Part shown: in pieces, positions 1 to 12,951 of the stretch
Numbering within the stretch: the stretch's first letter is position 1
Layout: each line of letters starts with the position of its first letter
Origin: Rhizophagus sp. LPA8_4_AMF
Taxonomy: Eukaryota; Glomeromycota; Glomeromycetes; Glomerales; Glomeraceae
Reading direction: 5' to 3'
Assembly (NCBI GenBank): GCA_021464525.1
Contig: JADRCO010000150.1
Span: forward strand, 1-47,911
Length of the DNA: 47,911 bases
Notes under the pieces: model-generated
What the model was told of the DNA's origin: nothing
Seen by the model: only the letters and a program-made list of their open reading frames with translations
Database searches by the model: none
Made by a program: the position numbers and the translations under genes

Positions 1-3000
1 GGATCCTGTTGTAATTTTAGGATCACAATTTCCTAGTGACCGAGAAGATTACTTTTACAATTTTTTATTTAGAATTTTGGTAATAATATTTTTTTTTTTT
101 TTTTTTTTGTGTTTATTTCAATTCATTTTCTATAAATATATAATTGAAATTTTTTTTTCAGATGTGCATCGAAGAAGGAAGACCATTGATTCTAGCAGAT
201 TTAGAAACAATTTATGGTAACATTTCGTTCATTAACATTACATTTTCTTAACGAAGCAAATGATTCATTTTTTACTAATAATTAATAGAGAGACTCTACG
301 ATTTATGGAACCAAAATTATATTGTAATTGGAAGTAGGGAAAACGTCAAATACTTTATTAGAGTTACGCTCGGAGCATATACTAATCTCATGTAAGTATA
401 TTATTTATTTATGTTTGTTATAAGATACATTTTTTAAATTAATGCTAAATTATCTTAATTAGTTATGTTTCGCCAAACTTTAAATGTATTCTTGTTATGG
501 ACGAAAAGAGTTTGGCTTCTTTTGAATCTTCATTTCTTAGTCGATTTGAAAAACAAAAAATGTCGATTAGTGACATACTTAATGATAGGCAAAAATCACT
601 TGTCGAGAATTTAAAAGATTGGACAAAACGGATGTCAACCTATGTTGGAGCTAATCCAGTGACCGAATTGCTTAATAAATTCACCCAGAAGGATCTATTC
701 ATTGGATTTGACAAAGATGAAACATTACAAAGTTTAGTTATTGATACTACAAAGAATAATCCTGAAGCTGAAAATAATGAGATTTTAGAAAATTGCAAGG
801 AATGTTTAATTGCGATAGCTTCTTCTGATGGAATTATAAGAACTGAACAATCAGTGTTAGAACGAGATGAAGTTGATCGATGGAAGCATGTTTATTACTA
901 TAAACAAAATCATGAGTGTCTTTATGATTATTTTTCCACTTTGTTTAATCAAGAAAGATTGTTGACAGATTCAGAAAGACATTTAGTGATTGTTAACACA
1001 TTCTCTAGTATTAATACGGATGTCAAATGTAGTTTACAAGGACTCGTAAAGTGTCAAGTAGATACATTATCAGCTTTCAAGACAGAAGTTCAATTTTCCA
1101 ATTGGGTAATGATTTATTATATTACATACACGTTGTATAATCTTTATTCTAATAACCGATTTAAACTTGTAGGTGAAACATTTCTGGTTAAAATCAACTG
1201 ATAATATGTTAATTCTCCAATGTGATGTAACTACCGTTAATGCTAGATGTATTAAGCTAGCTAAATTCATCATTGAACAATTTCGAAATGAATACATGGC
1301 AAAGGAGGATCACATGGAACAAGAGAAACACGCATGTATCATTCTTCATATCCACCGAAATCAAAGTTTAACTTTATCTTTTAATTTCATGTGTGGCTGG
1401 AAACAAATAACCATAGAAACATTGTCAAGAAATGCAAGAAATGACACAAACCTTTTGAATAAATCGTTATATGATATTATCACTTGTACTTATCCATTTG
1501 AAGAAATTTTACAGGAAGAACTTTTATGGTGTTTATCATGTATGAAATATCCGTCAAATGATATATCAGCCAATCATGTAAAGTAAGTGTTTGTTTCTGT
1601 CGTTAAAGTTTTTTTTAAAAAAGAGTAATAACCCTTTCTCAATATAGGATATTGAGTGAAAAAATATTAAAATGCTCAAAATTTATTAAATGTTTGAAAG
1701 AAAGAACTCTCGAATGGATTGAAGAAAAATCTAAAAGTGATCGGGCATACAAAGTCGTATTAAATGACCGTTCCTACACTTCATTTTCTTTAGCATGTCA
1801 AGTTCATATTAGAACACTAGTTAGAAAACCAATAGCTCAAATTTTATGTGCCTTAGAGAGAATGTCAGCAACAAAAACAATTTTTTATATCGAGAATAAT
1901 GATGTATTGTTCAAATTTTGGCGACAAATTTTTATGGATAAGAAGATCGTCAAAATTGAAGATTTATCAGATCCAAAACCTGATGAATATATTATGGCTC
2001 CAGAAAATTATGATCTTAAATTTCCTTTCTCATTATATTTTATGAAACAAATCAATAGGTTCGAAAGATATTATGAGGAAGAAATAGCATTATTACAACA
2101 GGATGAGGATAGAGTTGATAGTGCAACTAATGAACTTTATGATTGGGTAATTGAGGATCATTTGAAAGATTTTAAAGATAATATTCTTACATCGATTCCA
2201 CAATTAAGAGATTCCCCTCTTGAACAGTTTTCTGAGTTATATTTTAATGACTTTGTTACCACTATTGCAAATGATGGTGGAAGTAGGAATACAAAAATGT
2301 TATCCATAATCTTGAAGCTACTTATTGGTGCTGATAAAGTGTATCAACCAATATTTCTGCACGCTTATTGGTGGAAAAATGCTACCGAAGTTTTAGCCCA
2401 ATTACAATTGACTCAAATGTTTCCAATAATAATTCAAAATATCGAAATCCGAGGCAATGCTATAATTAAAGGAAGTCTAGAAAAATATCTCGTAAAAGAA
2501 GTGATAAAACTAATGTTACAGCGAATTTATGGAAATTTTGATGGCGCAACAAACTCTCATTTGATCGATAAATGGCAATATGACGTCACAAAAGTATTGT
2601 CTCTTACTAACAAGATAACGCGAGCGAAGAATTTATCAGATATTCAATTGTTACATATTATAAATGATTTAGTCGCAATAAAGACTATTCCTTTTGATGA
2701 CATCAAAGAAATCGATCAAGTTTCGGACAAGCATGAAGTTTTTTCCGAGAAATTTAATACCACCATACTTGAAAAGCTAGATAAATTAGAGCAAAATGAG
2801 AAAAATTTAATTCCAAAAAGATCATTTATCATGAGATGCCTTGGATTTATTCCGCTTGAATCAGACATTCGATTAAGCCTGTACAAGAAGTTATTCTCAA
2901 ATGAACCTTTTCCATTAATGGGTGCAATCATTGAAAGAATCTTTCTTAAAGAAGATGCAGAACAAGAAGATGTATTCTTAACATTAATTACAAATCCCAC

Positions 3001-6000
3001 AGGAGTTTTAAGACGATCTGTTCGGTTAAATATTATCAATAAATGTTTAAATGATTTGGATACGAACATGGCTACTTTATGTTGCGATGTCATTGAACAA
3101 ACGTTCTTTATGAATGATGAATTAAAAAACTTAGAACCCTTCTTTAGACATGCTCTTGAAGCTTTATGTGTACAAGGAGCGCCAGCATTGCAAAAAATTA
3201 CTTCTATTGCTTTCCTTAAAGAATTCGTTCGTCGATTCTGGGATAGCTTTATTCAAGAAGATAAGAATAGACCTATTGCATATGATCAAATGGAAGATGC
3301 CGATTTTAATAGTGGTGAATTAATCCATCAAATTAATACTTACATGAATATCGCTCACCCATTGGTTTATTCTCTCAAAATGTATTTTTTAAGAGATTTA
3401 CGTCAGAGAGATTTTTCAATCGATGATGTCAGAAAATTTTGTGAAGCTCAAAAAAGAATTTTACCATGGCTTGGAACTTTAAGTTGGGGAGATATCAAAG
3501 AAAATCGGTTGACTTTTAACCCATACTATAATTTACCTGAATATAATGAATTAGAGAAAGGCTTTATGATTTTTTATGGTATAGGCAATAAGGCACCCTT
3601 CCAAGAATTTATGCAAACCATTAAGAAAAAAACCACTTTAACAGCTAAATTATCATTATTTGGACTTTTCTTTGTACGTCTTCATGCAATAAGAGCTTCA
3701 AGAGAATGGCAGCATCCAGAAGTGCAATCAGCTGACTTCGTGACCAAAGAACTTGCCGGCATGAATAACTTTTCAGTATTATTTAAAACAATCACGACAA
3801 AAATCTTGTCGAATAAACAACCTTTACTCCAAATTATTAATTCAATTACTAATACTGAGTTGATTTTAAAATCTGTTATTACATATATAATCGCACTTCA
3901 TTCATCAGTTGAACCGAATTCATCTCAACTAGCTATGTATTTACACAAATTACAAGACTGTCAGAATCTCTTTATTTTAACGTGCATTTCCGATGAAGAG
4001 TCTGTAGTGATTAATGCAATTGCTAGTGAAAGAATTGCAAGATATGCTTGTAAATGTGGTATGATATATGTCATCGGACAATGTGGACAATCTAGTATGA
4101 CTAGCAGATGTCCAAATTGCTATAATATCATCGGTGGAACTAATTATCTTGCAGCAGGTAATACTAGAATTGATTTTGAGATGATTACCCATGTACCGGT
4201 AAATGATCAAGCAGGGTATATTGGAGAACTGGTTAATCAAGCTTTAACTCATTCTGTTAGATCTCTAACACCTACATCATATCGTATTCTACACTTAATT
4301 GTTCATGCTCTTATCGGAGCATCTGCACCTCAATCTGCCCTTGCTTTTCTTAGAAATAATAATCAAATTGCTACCGATGCTGAAAAGTATTGTATGGATC
4401 ATATTCGAAGTGATTGGGCAATTCTCAAGAATATTCTTAATTGTTCGGATGAGGTAAACTATAAATTTTTCCTGTTATTTGTTTTGTCCTTTGATATAAA
4501 ATAACTAATAAGGTTTTAATTTAAACTAGAATTTGGCGTTAATGTTTTATTCTCTAATTTCTTCAATGACGGTGAAGCCTCCGTTGCTGAATCAACAAAT
4601 AAAATCATCTGCTGATCGCGAGAATTGGGAAACTGAATTCCATAGAGATTACATTGCTCCACAAATTAGAAATATAAATGTAACAGCAACTAATTTTCGT
4701 ATGAAATTAAACGCAGCTTTAGCCAAAAATCAAAAAAATAATGTAATTGAAGGCGAAATCAATCAAACTTTAGTCATGGATAAACAATATAGATTAGAGA
4801 ATTTACCAGCTTTATGGAGAACGATTGGATTGGTTAACTTCGAAAGTTTCCGTGCTTATTATATGAGTGATTTGGCAAAAAACAGAACCAATTATCCATT
4901 CCTCTCAATATTCTTCAAATATGCTGGACAATTAGAATTGGTAAACCATCTTTTGCCTATTGTAAAATTTGTTCAAATTTTAAACTCAAAACTCGGTTAT
5001 CAGCTAACAAGACAGAAGGCAAGAGAAATGTCCTTCAGACAATTTATAGAGAATCAATCAAATGGAGGTGAAAATCGTGAAATTTTCAATGGTCTAAAAA
5101 CCGCATTTGATGACTTTTGTAGAGGTTGGAATAGAGTCTTACCTGTTGTAAAACGATATCAATGCCACGAACTTCCAAGAGAAAAACCGAATATGACTTA
5201 CAAACTTCCGGTTGTTTTTGGTTTGATGGAACCAAAGGATATAGGAATCTTGTTATGTGCGATCTTAGATTTTTTAGTAGACTTACAAAATAAATTTTTA
5301 GAGGAAGTTATGTCAATACCAACTGGAACTTGCAGGTCTCTCAAGTTTTTAAATGAACCAACATTTAATGTCGAACAAACTGTTTCATCAACTTCAAAGT
5401 TACAATCAGCAAGACCAAATACAACTAATGGATATTACCTTCAATCTATGCGTATTAACCATGCTCTTTCCACAAATATCATAAATTTTAATTGGGATGA
5501 CGAAATTCTAGCATATAGTCAAAGAAATTTAGCAATTGCAAAAGGACAAGATATTATTTATGACTTGACAAAAATTGAAGCGGAATTGGCGAATATTCTG
5601 GTTTTTGAAAAAGTTTACATAGAAACTCAACCAGAGTCTCAGTTATATTTAGAACCTTTCCCATATCACATGGAACTGTTCCAAGAATGTATGAGAATTC
5701 TCAGTGATATAAAGAATTTAATTACTCAAGAGCCAATCCCAACCGACAAAATGAATTTATTAAGTGTTTCTGGAATTTCCAGTTCATTTATGTTTCCGCA
5801 AGAATCCCAAGAATCAACTCTTGACAATGCATCAGAAATTTTATCATCATTAGAAATTCTCCTATGTTTTGTTAAACGTACAGCAGTTGAAGATGGAGAG
5901 ATACCTATTAAGGATTATGTTTCAAGATGGATGAAATTGTCTTCATTGTATGCACACGAAGGATTTTCTAAATTCTTAAATATCGATTTACGACTTAAAC

Positions 6001-6550
6001 ATTTAGTGGCTCTATACGAATTCGTTGAAGAACAAGTTGCCGATGTTAAAATTAAATATATTAATGAAAAATATAAGGAAGAACTTTCAGCAGATATGAA
6101 AACGGCAATAATGAATTCTGTAGATTTTAAACAGCAAACAACAACAGCAGGACGGTTGATACCAGCAGATACATTCGCTTTAGCCTTAAAAAGGTTCATG
6201 TTCCGATTTTTAACTTTAGAGAATCAAAAAGAAATGGAGCCACTATATGTTTATTTACAAGATAGTTCATTAAATTTATGGCCCTCAACGATTCCGGAGA
6301 ATACTATCGATGAATTATTTCCGGAAAATCTGTTAGTGGCTAATACATATGATGCTTACGAGTTCATAATGAAAGGGATCGAGGTTAGAAGATTCATTAG
6401 ATATAATTTATTTTTTAGAATTAAGTTATTAATTTTTTTACTTTTGAACATTTTTAGCAAACTTCTAGTCTAACAACAAATCAACGAACGAGACTTGCAA
6501 CTAACAGTGTTAACAGAGACGCTAGAAGACTTAGATTTGACTACATGTAA
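1..6550 (+). CDS. RNF213/mysterin-like protein, C-terminal part (5' partial)
   Basis: Exon pieces 2-79, 162-216, 289-391, 463-1105, 1173-1582, 1648-4453, 4530-6383 and 6458-6550 join in one frame across GT-AG introns to give 2,013 codons and a stop; the 5' end lies outside the window. The order follows animal RNF213 from memory: the 'VILGSQFPSD' and 'LADLETIYE' stretches, an Arg-finger-like 'FLSRFEKQ' (533-553) closing an AAA unit, a long helical E3 shell, an RZ zinc finger (4049-4120) and a C-terminal domain beginning near 'RENWETEF'. RNF213 is a giant AAA ATPase and ubiquitin ligase acting on lipid droplets and intracellular pathogens in animals; its role in fungi is unknown. No RING motif is visible. 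The RZ finger keeps the catalytic Cys but has Met in place of the conserved His. An AATAAA lies at 6670. Family assignment is strong; exact exon ends are by hand. Confidence 0.88.
4046..4141 (+). other. Variant RZ-type zinc finger within the RNF213-like gene
   Basis: Counting from the TTG at 1652 as residue 1, Cys lie at 800, 802, 811, 820 and 823, followed by 'IIGGTNY'. The usual RZ order is C-x3-H-x6-C(catalytic)-G-x7-C-x2-C-x-G-G. Here the spacing of the first Cys, the catalytic-type CG and the last CxxC pair is kept, but the His position is Met804 and an extra Cys occurs two residues after the first Cys (C-x-C-G-M). That extra Cys could replace the missing ligand; this is inference. Confidence 0.8.
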
Positions 6551-7109
6551 AATTATTACAATTTGCAAGATTTTCTTCTACAGTATTTTTATTCATTGGT
6601 TCGAATATTATTATTTATTCATATGAAAAAGGAATTTTCAAATACGAATTTAATTCGGTTATAGTTTTTAATAAATAAAGTCATAGATCATGTGACCGAA
6701 TTTATTATTCTGAAATGACAGTAAATGAATGAGTGGGTTGCATAACAAATATGGATATAAATATTTCATCAAAAAGTCAAAAAGTCCATTTCCTGCTTTC
6801 AAATAAATTCATAAATTTTTTGAAATGCGAAGCAAATTCTGAAAATAAATTAAAACAGTTAATAATGGATAAATAAATTCTAACGAATTTTTTTAATATT
6901 TACCTTGCCACATCCGGATAAAATATATCGATATAACCATAGTTTGAATTGATTTTAACAACCAATCATCTTTTACTATGTTAGTACTTTGAAAACTTAA
7001 AATTTAAAAATCCATTGTTATGTGATACATAACCTTTTATAAAATCAAAATTAATAAATATTAATATAATAAAAAATAAAGATTTATATTAAAAAATTAA
7101 TTGAATTAC
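6551..7109. other. Gene-free spacer between two convergent genes
   Basis: AT-rich spacer holding the 3' ends of two convergent genes. Overlapping AATAAA signals at about 6670-6679 fit polyadenylation of the + strand gene. I see no other gene. Confidence 0.6.
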
Positions 7110-9758
7110 TTATTTCTTAAATGATTCACAAGTATCATAATATTTTTCAATAACAATTGGTACTAATTTTTGTGCTATATATTCTACATTTGTCGCAGCA
7201 GCATCATTTTGGAGATTAATTCTGAATATATTTCGAAAAATTAGAGTTTCATTCAATTCATGACAATTTCTTGCGCTATGTAAAGATTTTTCATGTAATG
7301 CCCAATAATCTTGAGTCAACACTTGTCTTAAACTGACATTATCGGAATGTTCCATACGTTGTCTTAAATCACGAATATAATGATTTACATCGGTTACTTT
7401 AGAATCCGAACAAAATCCATTATAAAAATCGAGAAGTTGATTAAGTTGAAGTTCATAATCATTATATAAATCTCTAAGTATTGCAATATTATCTTTAGAT
7501 ATAATCATATCATTAAAAAAATTATTCACGTTATTTTCTCTTATAACCTCACGAAAATATCGAAATAGTTGTTCATCGGAGAAATCTAAAAGTTGTTGTA
7601 ATAATCGCATATTTATCGATTTTTCTAAAAGTAATTTATTAAGTTCAAAAGTAGACATTTTAATATGTTGATAATATGGACTTGCTTTAAGGTTTTCAAC
7701 ATTTCCGGTAGCATTCAATATAATGATCCAAAATCTACTAGATTTAATAATAGATAAATACTCTTCTAAGATATCTATCATGAACGTTTGATTTTGTAAT
7801 GTGAATATTATATAACATAAAATATCTTCACACATCCTAAAAATAAAAAATTGAAATAAAATAATTAAGAAAAACTCTATATATATAAAAAAAAAATAAA
7901 ATCATTATTAATACTTACGTATTTGGAATATTTAATGTATCACTTTTGCAATCACATAACATGAATATTTTATCAATAAATCGATCATTAATTGGTTGAA
8001 TGATTTTACTCATTACTCCTTTAATTATATTTGAAAATAAATCTTTTACTTCATTTTCTTTTAATTTCACTATAAATTTTGTCGCACTAATTATTTGAGT
8101 TTCAGAACATGCTTTTACCCTATTTGTAGTAATAATTGTTAAATTATTCCAAGTATTTCTTCGATAACCTATTAAAGGATACATATTTTCTAATTGATGA
8201 AATATTAAAAAAATAAAATTATCACCATTTTTATTACTAATATTCTCTAATCTATCTAAAAGATTTGTGAACCAATCATTAGAAATTTTTGGTATCCTTT
8301 TTTCTTTAGCATCAGTAAAATCTTTACGAAACCAATTATCCAATAATTCAGGAAATAATTTTAATAATTCTAAATTATCCGTACGAGAAATTAGTTCTAA
8401 TGATTGAATTATATCTTTTTTGTTCCAATTTAAGTTAACATTTTGAAGAAATCTTTTTATAGAAGATATTTCTTGATAAGACCATTCCATAAATGGATTT
8501 GAAAGTGATTGTATAGCATGATATCTAAAGGCTTCAGAAATATAACCTTGAATTTTTTTTGGAACCTTATTAAACCGATTTTCTAAGTTAATAATATCAT
8601 CATTAGAAATATTCTTTTGAATTCGTTCAATAAAAGACCTGAAAATATTATTGTCAATTGCTTTATTATGCAAAAGAATATCAAACCAAAGTTTAAAAAG
8701 AGCGTTATTATTATGACATATTTCAATTAACCACTATCAAAAAAAAAAAATAAGTTATTAATTGATTACGTTAATATATATATATATATATACAATTAAT
8801 TGTTAATTACCTTTGCAAGATTAATATAAACGTCAAACTCAATATTTTTAATATTCTTAATATAAGGACTAATAATTTCCAATTCCATAATAAATTTTTC
8901 TAATAAATTATCATTAGGATAACTTAAATCTTTTAAATAATAAATGAAGATAAATTCGGGATCGACTTCTGCCGCAATTGTAAAAATTTTGACCCAGCGA
9001 AATTGATGTTGAAAGGCATTATGTTGAATTAAACAAGTAATAGCGGTTTTCATCGGAATTTTGGTAATCGAGGGCAAATTTTTCTGTTTATAATTATCAA
9101 TTACATCGAGTAATAATCCGGATGGAAAAAATTTTGGTAATTCATAATTAAAATCTTGTTTAGAAATATAATGTCCTAAAAGAAGACATAAAAAAATTCT
9201 TCTTTCTTTTAATTCAACTTTAATATTATTAATAATATAATCAATATTTGAAGCGTGAATTGTGATATCATTATAATAATATAATAAATATTGATATTCT
9301 AAAATTTTATCTTTAAGATTATAAAATCTAATAGAATTAAAAATATAATTCACGAATGCATAATCATAAATCTTATCAATATGTATATTCAATTTTTGAC
9401 TTAAATCAGAATTATTTTTCCAAATAGCAAATTGATTCTCTCTTTCAATATCCAACATACGATCATCTTCAGGAGTATTTCCTTCAAATACATTTTCCCC
9501 TTCTTCTTCATTAATAGATGTTGGTATATGAATTGCGAACTTATATTTTATATTATTTGTTTTAGAAAAATTTGGTAAAGAAATAGTTATCAATTCAGAT
9601 TGCCAATAAGTTAAATTTTCAGGAAATGGTTGTCGTAATTTTACGATAGGTTTTTGCCAAAATCCTAATTCTTTTCCATCACCAAGAACTATTGGTTGTC
9701 CAATATTTTCTATCCCTCCTGGTAAATGAATATGAAACTTAATTGTTTTACTTGCCAT
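7110..9758 (-). CDS. RNF213-like N-terminal protein: CBM20-like domain plus helical arm
   Basis: Exons 9758-8811, 8733-7919 and 7836-7110 join in frame (introns 77 and 82 nt) to give 829 aa. Residues 1 to about 100 resemble a CBM20 starch-binding domain: 'IKFHIHLPGG', a 'VLGDGKELGFW' turn (Trp34) and a second Trp (Trp52). The rest is Ile/Leu/Asn-rich and probably alpha-helical. A CBM20-like domain followed by a helical arm is how animal RNF213 begins. This gene stops before any AAA, E3 or RZ module, so it is either a stand-alone N-terminal paralogue or a truncated copy. It faces tail-to-tail the gene carrying the C-terminal half of the same family, on the opposite strand, so the two cannot be one transcript. 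The start is the first ATG after a poly-T tract. The arm assignment is inference. Confidence 0.72.
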
Positions 9759-9767
9759 TTTAAATTT

Positions 9768-10480
9768 TTTTTTTTTTTTTTTTTTTGTTTACGAGAATTT
9801 TAACAATAAAAAAAAAAAGATGAAAGTATGAAATTTCACGGAATTATATTTATTAAAATTCTCCGAGATATAACCAAAAAAATCAATTATAATTCATAAT
9901 GTTTCTAAATCTAGTTAGAATTCTGTTAGACAATTACAATTTGAATAATTTGTTTAACGTATGTCAATCACGTGAAATTGATCTTCGAATATTCACGCAT
10001 GACCTTTAGTATAACGCTACGCTAAATTAAGGCACATGACAAACGTCATATGAAAGGCACAGTAGCAGTGACACAAACGAGATAAACCTTGAAATTTATT
10101 TGTGCATGTATTTTCCACACGTGGTGGAAAGCGAGACTAATTCGAACGAAACCTCGAACAGCAAGAAAAAACACTTAAACAAATTATTCAGCACCCCGAA
10201 GATATTATCATACCTAAACTTTTTACAATAAAAAATTAATGAACTACGAACCAGAACCTTGCAATCTCACGAAGCTTTCGGTCTATTTATAAAAGTACTA
10301 TACATAATATTCAATGTCAATAAAATTTCTCATAACAAAAAGTGTTATTAATATTTTTATTAATTTAATGTTCTTTATATTTATAAAAATTAAAATTATG
10401 TGAAATTCTATAATGATTTTAGTGGTCCTAAAATGTTAAATAAAATAAATATTAAAATTATATTAAATACAGTATCCTTC
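9768..10480. other. Intergenic, no gene seen
   Basis: It starts with a T-run of about 20 nt directly upstream of the CBM20-like gene. The remainder is AT-rich with scattered GC-richer words such as 'cacacgtggtgg' near 10120. It carries the 5' flank of one gene and the 3' flank of the F-box gene. I see no coding signal. Confidence 0.5.
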
Positions 10481-10486
10481 ATAAAT

Positions 10487-11881
10487 CTACCAATCACTAT
10501 AATCATAATTCCAAGGTTCGCTATCATAACGATGATCGTAATAAGGATCATATTCCTCTTCACTGCTATAATTATTATAATAATCGTAGTCGTCGTTGTT
10601 GTAATAATTGTAATAATAATCATCGTCGTTACTAATTTCATCAAAGCTGTCACAATAAATGGAACTATCATCTTCATGATAGAGACCACTACGCTCAGCG
10701 CACGATGTGTTTGAGTCGTATTCATTGTCACTACTATCATACGCTTTGTTATAATAGTCACGTTTATTGCGCCTAAAGTACGAATCATCAGAGTTATAGA
10801 CTTCATCGTCGGAAGCGTCGGAATCATTAAATTTATTGGTTCCAGTGGAATCAAAGCGAACCGTCGTAATTCGCTTTTTTGCCTTGTATAAAGTAAATTT
10901 ATCAATATTTACGGGCCAAGGGATGTTCAATGCGTCGATTCGTAAGTCTTTATGCTGATAGATGGCTTTCAAATGGCTTTGGTTGAATTTCGTGCATCTA
11001 GCGAATGAAAGTGTCTTTATGTGATGTGCAGTGCAACTAAGGAACTTGTTAAGAGCTACAACAGAAAACTCACAATCGACATCGAATCCAAAATGCTTGA
11101 CTGTTGTGGGAAGGTTAAGACCAACTTGACACAGAAATATATCAGCATCAAACGATTGCCATCTAGTCCTTGGACCTTCAATAATATTAAAGCGTTCCAA
11201 TTTTAGAAATGAATTAAGCAGGGTTAATGAAGTCGTGGGAAGCAATTCATTATTTTTATAAGTCGATGCGTTACGTCTATCTACGTAATTTTGGCAGTAT
11301 AGACGGATAGTAATCTCAACAAGTCTTGGAGCAATATTAATGGCAGCTTTCAAAATCTGATGAGCATTCAGGTTGTCAATGAATAAGCACTTCAAATTGG
11401 TAAAAGAAATATTAGCGTCTGGAAATTCAAAAAAGTTGTATTGTGACACTGTCAAATGATGTCGGTTTATATAAAAACGGTTCTGAAAGTAGGGTGCGAT
11501 TAGGTCATTATCGAGTTCCTGAAGATTGTTGCTGTGGCTGACAATCGCATGAGAGAGCGCTTTAATTGATTTCAGGTCGATTTTATCCTTACTTTTGCCG
11601 GCTTTCACAAGCTCCGCAAAGTTAAGTTTTCTCATATATGTCAGGTATGGCTCACGTGGAGACTTAGCACTAGAGTCATCAAGAAATAATAGAAGCAAAT
11701 TAAAAAGTTTTTCTCGACGGTTTAGAGACTTGACGGTGATTAACGGATCACGCCATAATTCTCGAATGGCATGCCACCACCAGTTACGGTTAACCAGGGC
11801 ACATGCATACAAAGAAGAAATATCGTCACGCAAATATGCGAATATTTCGTCAAAACAGAGTGTTGGAAGAGTAGAAGCCAT
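10487..11881 (-). CDS. F-box protein with acidic Asp/Tyr/Asn-rich tail
   Basis: Single-exon 464-aa frame. The N-terminus 'LPTLCFDEIFAYL...SLYACALVNRNWWWHAIRELW' is an F-box, the Skp1-binding motif of SCF ubiquitin ligases, in the form common in Glomeromycota. The middle (about 60-330) has LRR-like leucine spacing ('LKCLFIDNL', 'IKTLSFARCTKF') and probably binds the substrate. From about residue 350 the protein turns into a low-complexity tail dominated by Asp, Tyr, Asn and Ser, ending 'SEPWNYDYSDW'. The coding DNA is visibly richer in G and C than its neighbours. The opposite strand of the tail reads as poly-Ile/Val, a shadow. The F-box call is firm; the target is unknown. Confidence 0.85.
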   Translation of the reverse strand: MASTLPTLCFDEIFAYLRDDISSLYACALVNRNWWWHAIRELWRDPLITVKSLNRREKLFNLLLLFLDDSSAKSPREPYLTYMRKLNFAELVKAGKSKDKIDLKSIKALSHAIVSHSNNLQELDNDLIAPYFQNRFYINRHHLTVSQYNFFEFPDANISFTNLKCLFIDNLNAHQILKAAINIAPRLVEITIRLYCQNYVDRRNASTYKNNELLPTTSLTLLNSFLKLERFNIIEGPRTRWQSFDADIFLCQVGLNLPTTVKHFGFDVDCEFSVVALNKFLSCTAHHIKTLSFARCTKFNQSHLKAIYQHKDLRIDALNIPWPVNIDKFTLYKAKKRITTVRFDSTGTNKFNDSDASDDEVYNSDDSYFRRNKRDYYNKAYDSSDNEYDSNTSCAERSGLYHEDDSSIYCDSFDEISNDDDYYYNYYNNDDYDYYNNYSSEEEYDPYYDHRYDSEPWNYDYSDW

Positions 11882-12855
11882 TTTGATTTTTTCAGAAAAA
11901 AAGGAAATTGGAATCTAAATAAATAAATATCAGGAACAGTCGCAGTAAACCGGCGATCGTTAACCGCTGAAACACACAATAGGATCAAAGATCCCCTTAT
12001 TTGAAACAAAAATGATATACTGTATAAATTAGGAATCCCTTGTAATTCATTTTATCAAAAAAAGGTATGAAGCGCAGTTTTCTCTTTTCAAAACGAACAA
12101 CCCTCATGTTTACAAGTTTGAAACTTTTAACTTGATGGTTTATACACACGGATTATAACATTTTATTTATCAACTATTTATAAAACTTCAAAGATAATAG
12201 ATTCTTGAAAGTATATAATTTCGTTTAATAATTACAATGATTAATCTTTTTGAATATTATTCTTTAGAATTCCATTCATAATTCAATTCAATTAATACTG
12301 TATACATCTTTAACTAGTATATTTGATCTTTCAATTGTTTCCGAATATAATTGTCATGAATATATATATATATATATATATAACGTTGTAGTCGCTGTTT
12401 GATTTTCATCCTTTGTAAGATATTTATCAACAAGGATAGCTTTTGCTAATATGCACAGTAAAACAAAATGTTCTCGGGTATTACACGCAAATTGTGCCAT
12501 ACAAATAAAACAAAGTGTGAAACTTTGTTCTTGTGTTATAAATTTGGAAACAATTACCATTGATTAATAAATAATGTCGATACTATTGTGGCGCAGAACA
12601 ATAGACGCTCAATGAACAAATATTACACAATTAAATGTATTGAAAAAAAAATGATAATTTTTATTTTTATGATTTAATTCTTCAGTAATGACGAAAACTA
12701 AAAATTAATCGTTCATGATTTGTTATTGATTCTTTCTTCAATAATTTTAGATTTAACAAACGTAAGAAGTAACCTTTGTATACAGTACACAAAATCACTA
12801 CAAAATGCCTGTAAAAAATGTTGATCCGTGTTTTTTATTTCCATGTTTTTTCCGG

Positions 12856-12951
12856 GAATGTATCATTTTCATGGAATTTATAACCTTAAATCATGGAAAT
12901 TTTCATCTCTCTAACACGGATATCCGTGAATGTATCATTTTCACGGAATTT
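12856..12951. repeat. Imperfect 24-bp direct repeat with central palindrome
   Basis: The word at 12856-12879 recurs at 12928-12951 with a single T/C change in 'ttttcAtGga'/'ttttcAcGga'. The perfect palindrome 'cacggatatccgtg' (12915-12928) overlaps the start of the second unit. Surrounding 'ccgtg' and 'cacgg' words suggest the remains of an element with inverted ends; no family is recognised. Confidence 0.55.

Noticed and set aside
10400-10714. Plus-strand frame rich in Ile and Val that looks like a membrane protein
   Set aside because: It is the reverse complement of the Asp/Tyr/Asn-rich tail of the F-box gene; those codons read as Ile/Val on the other strand.
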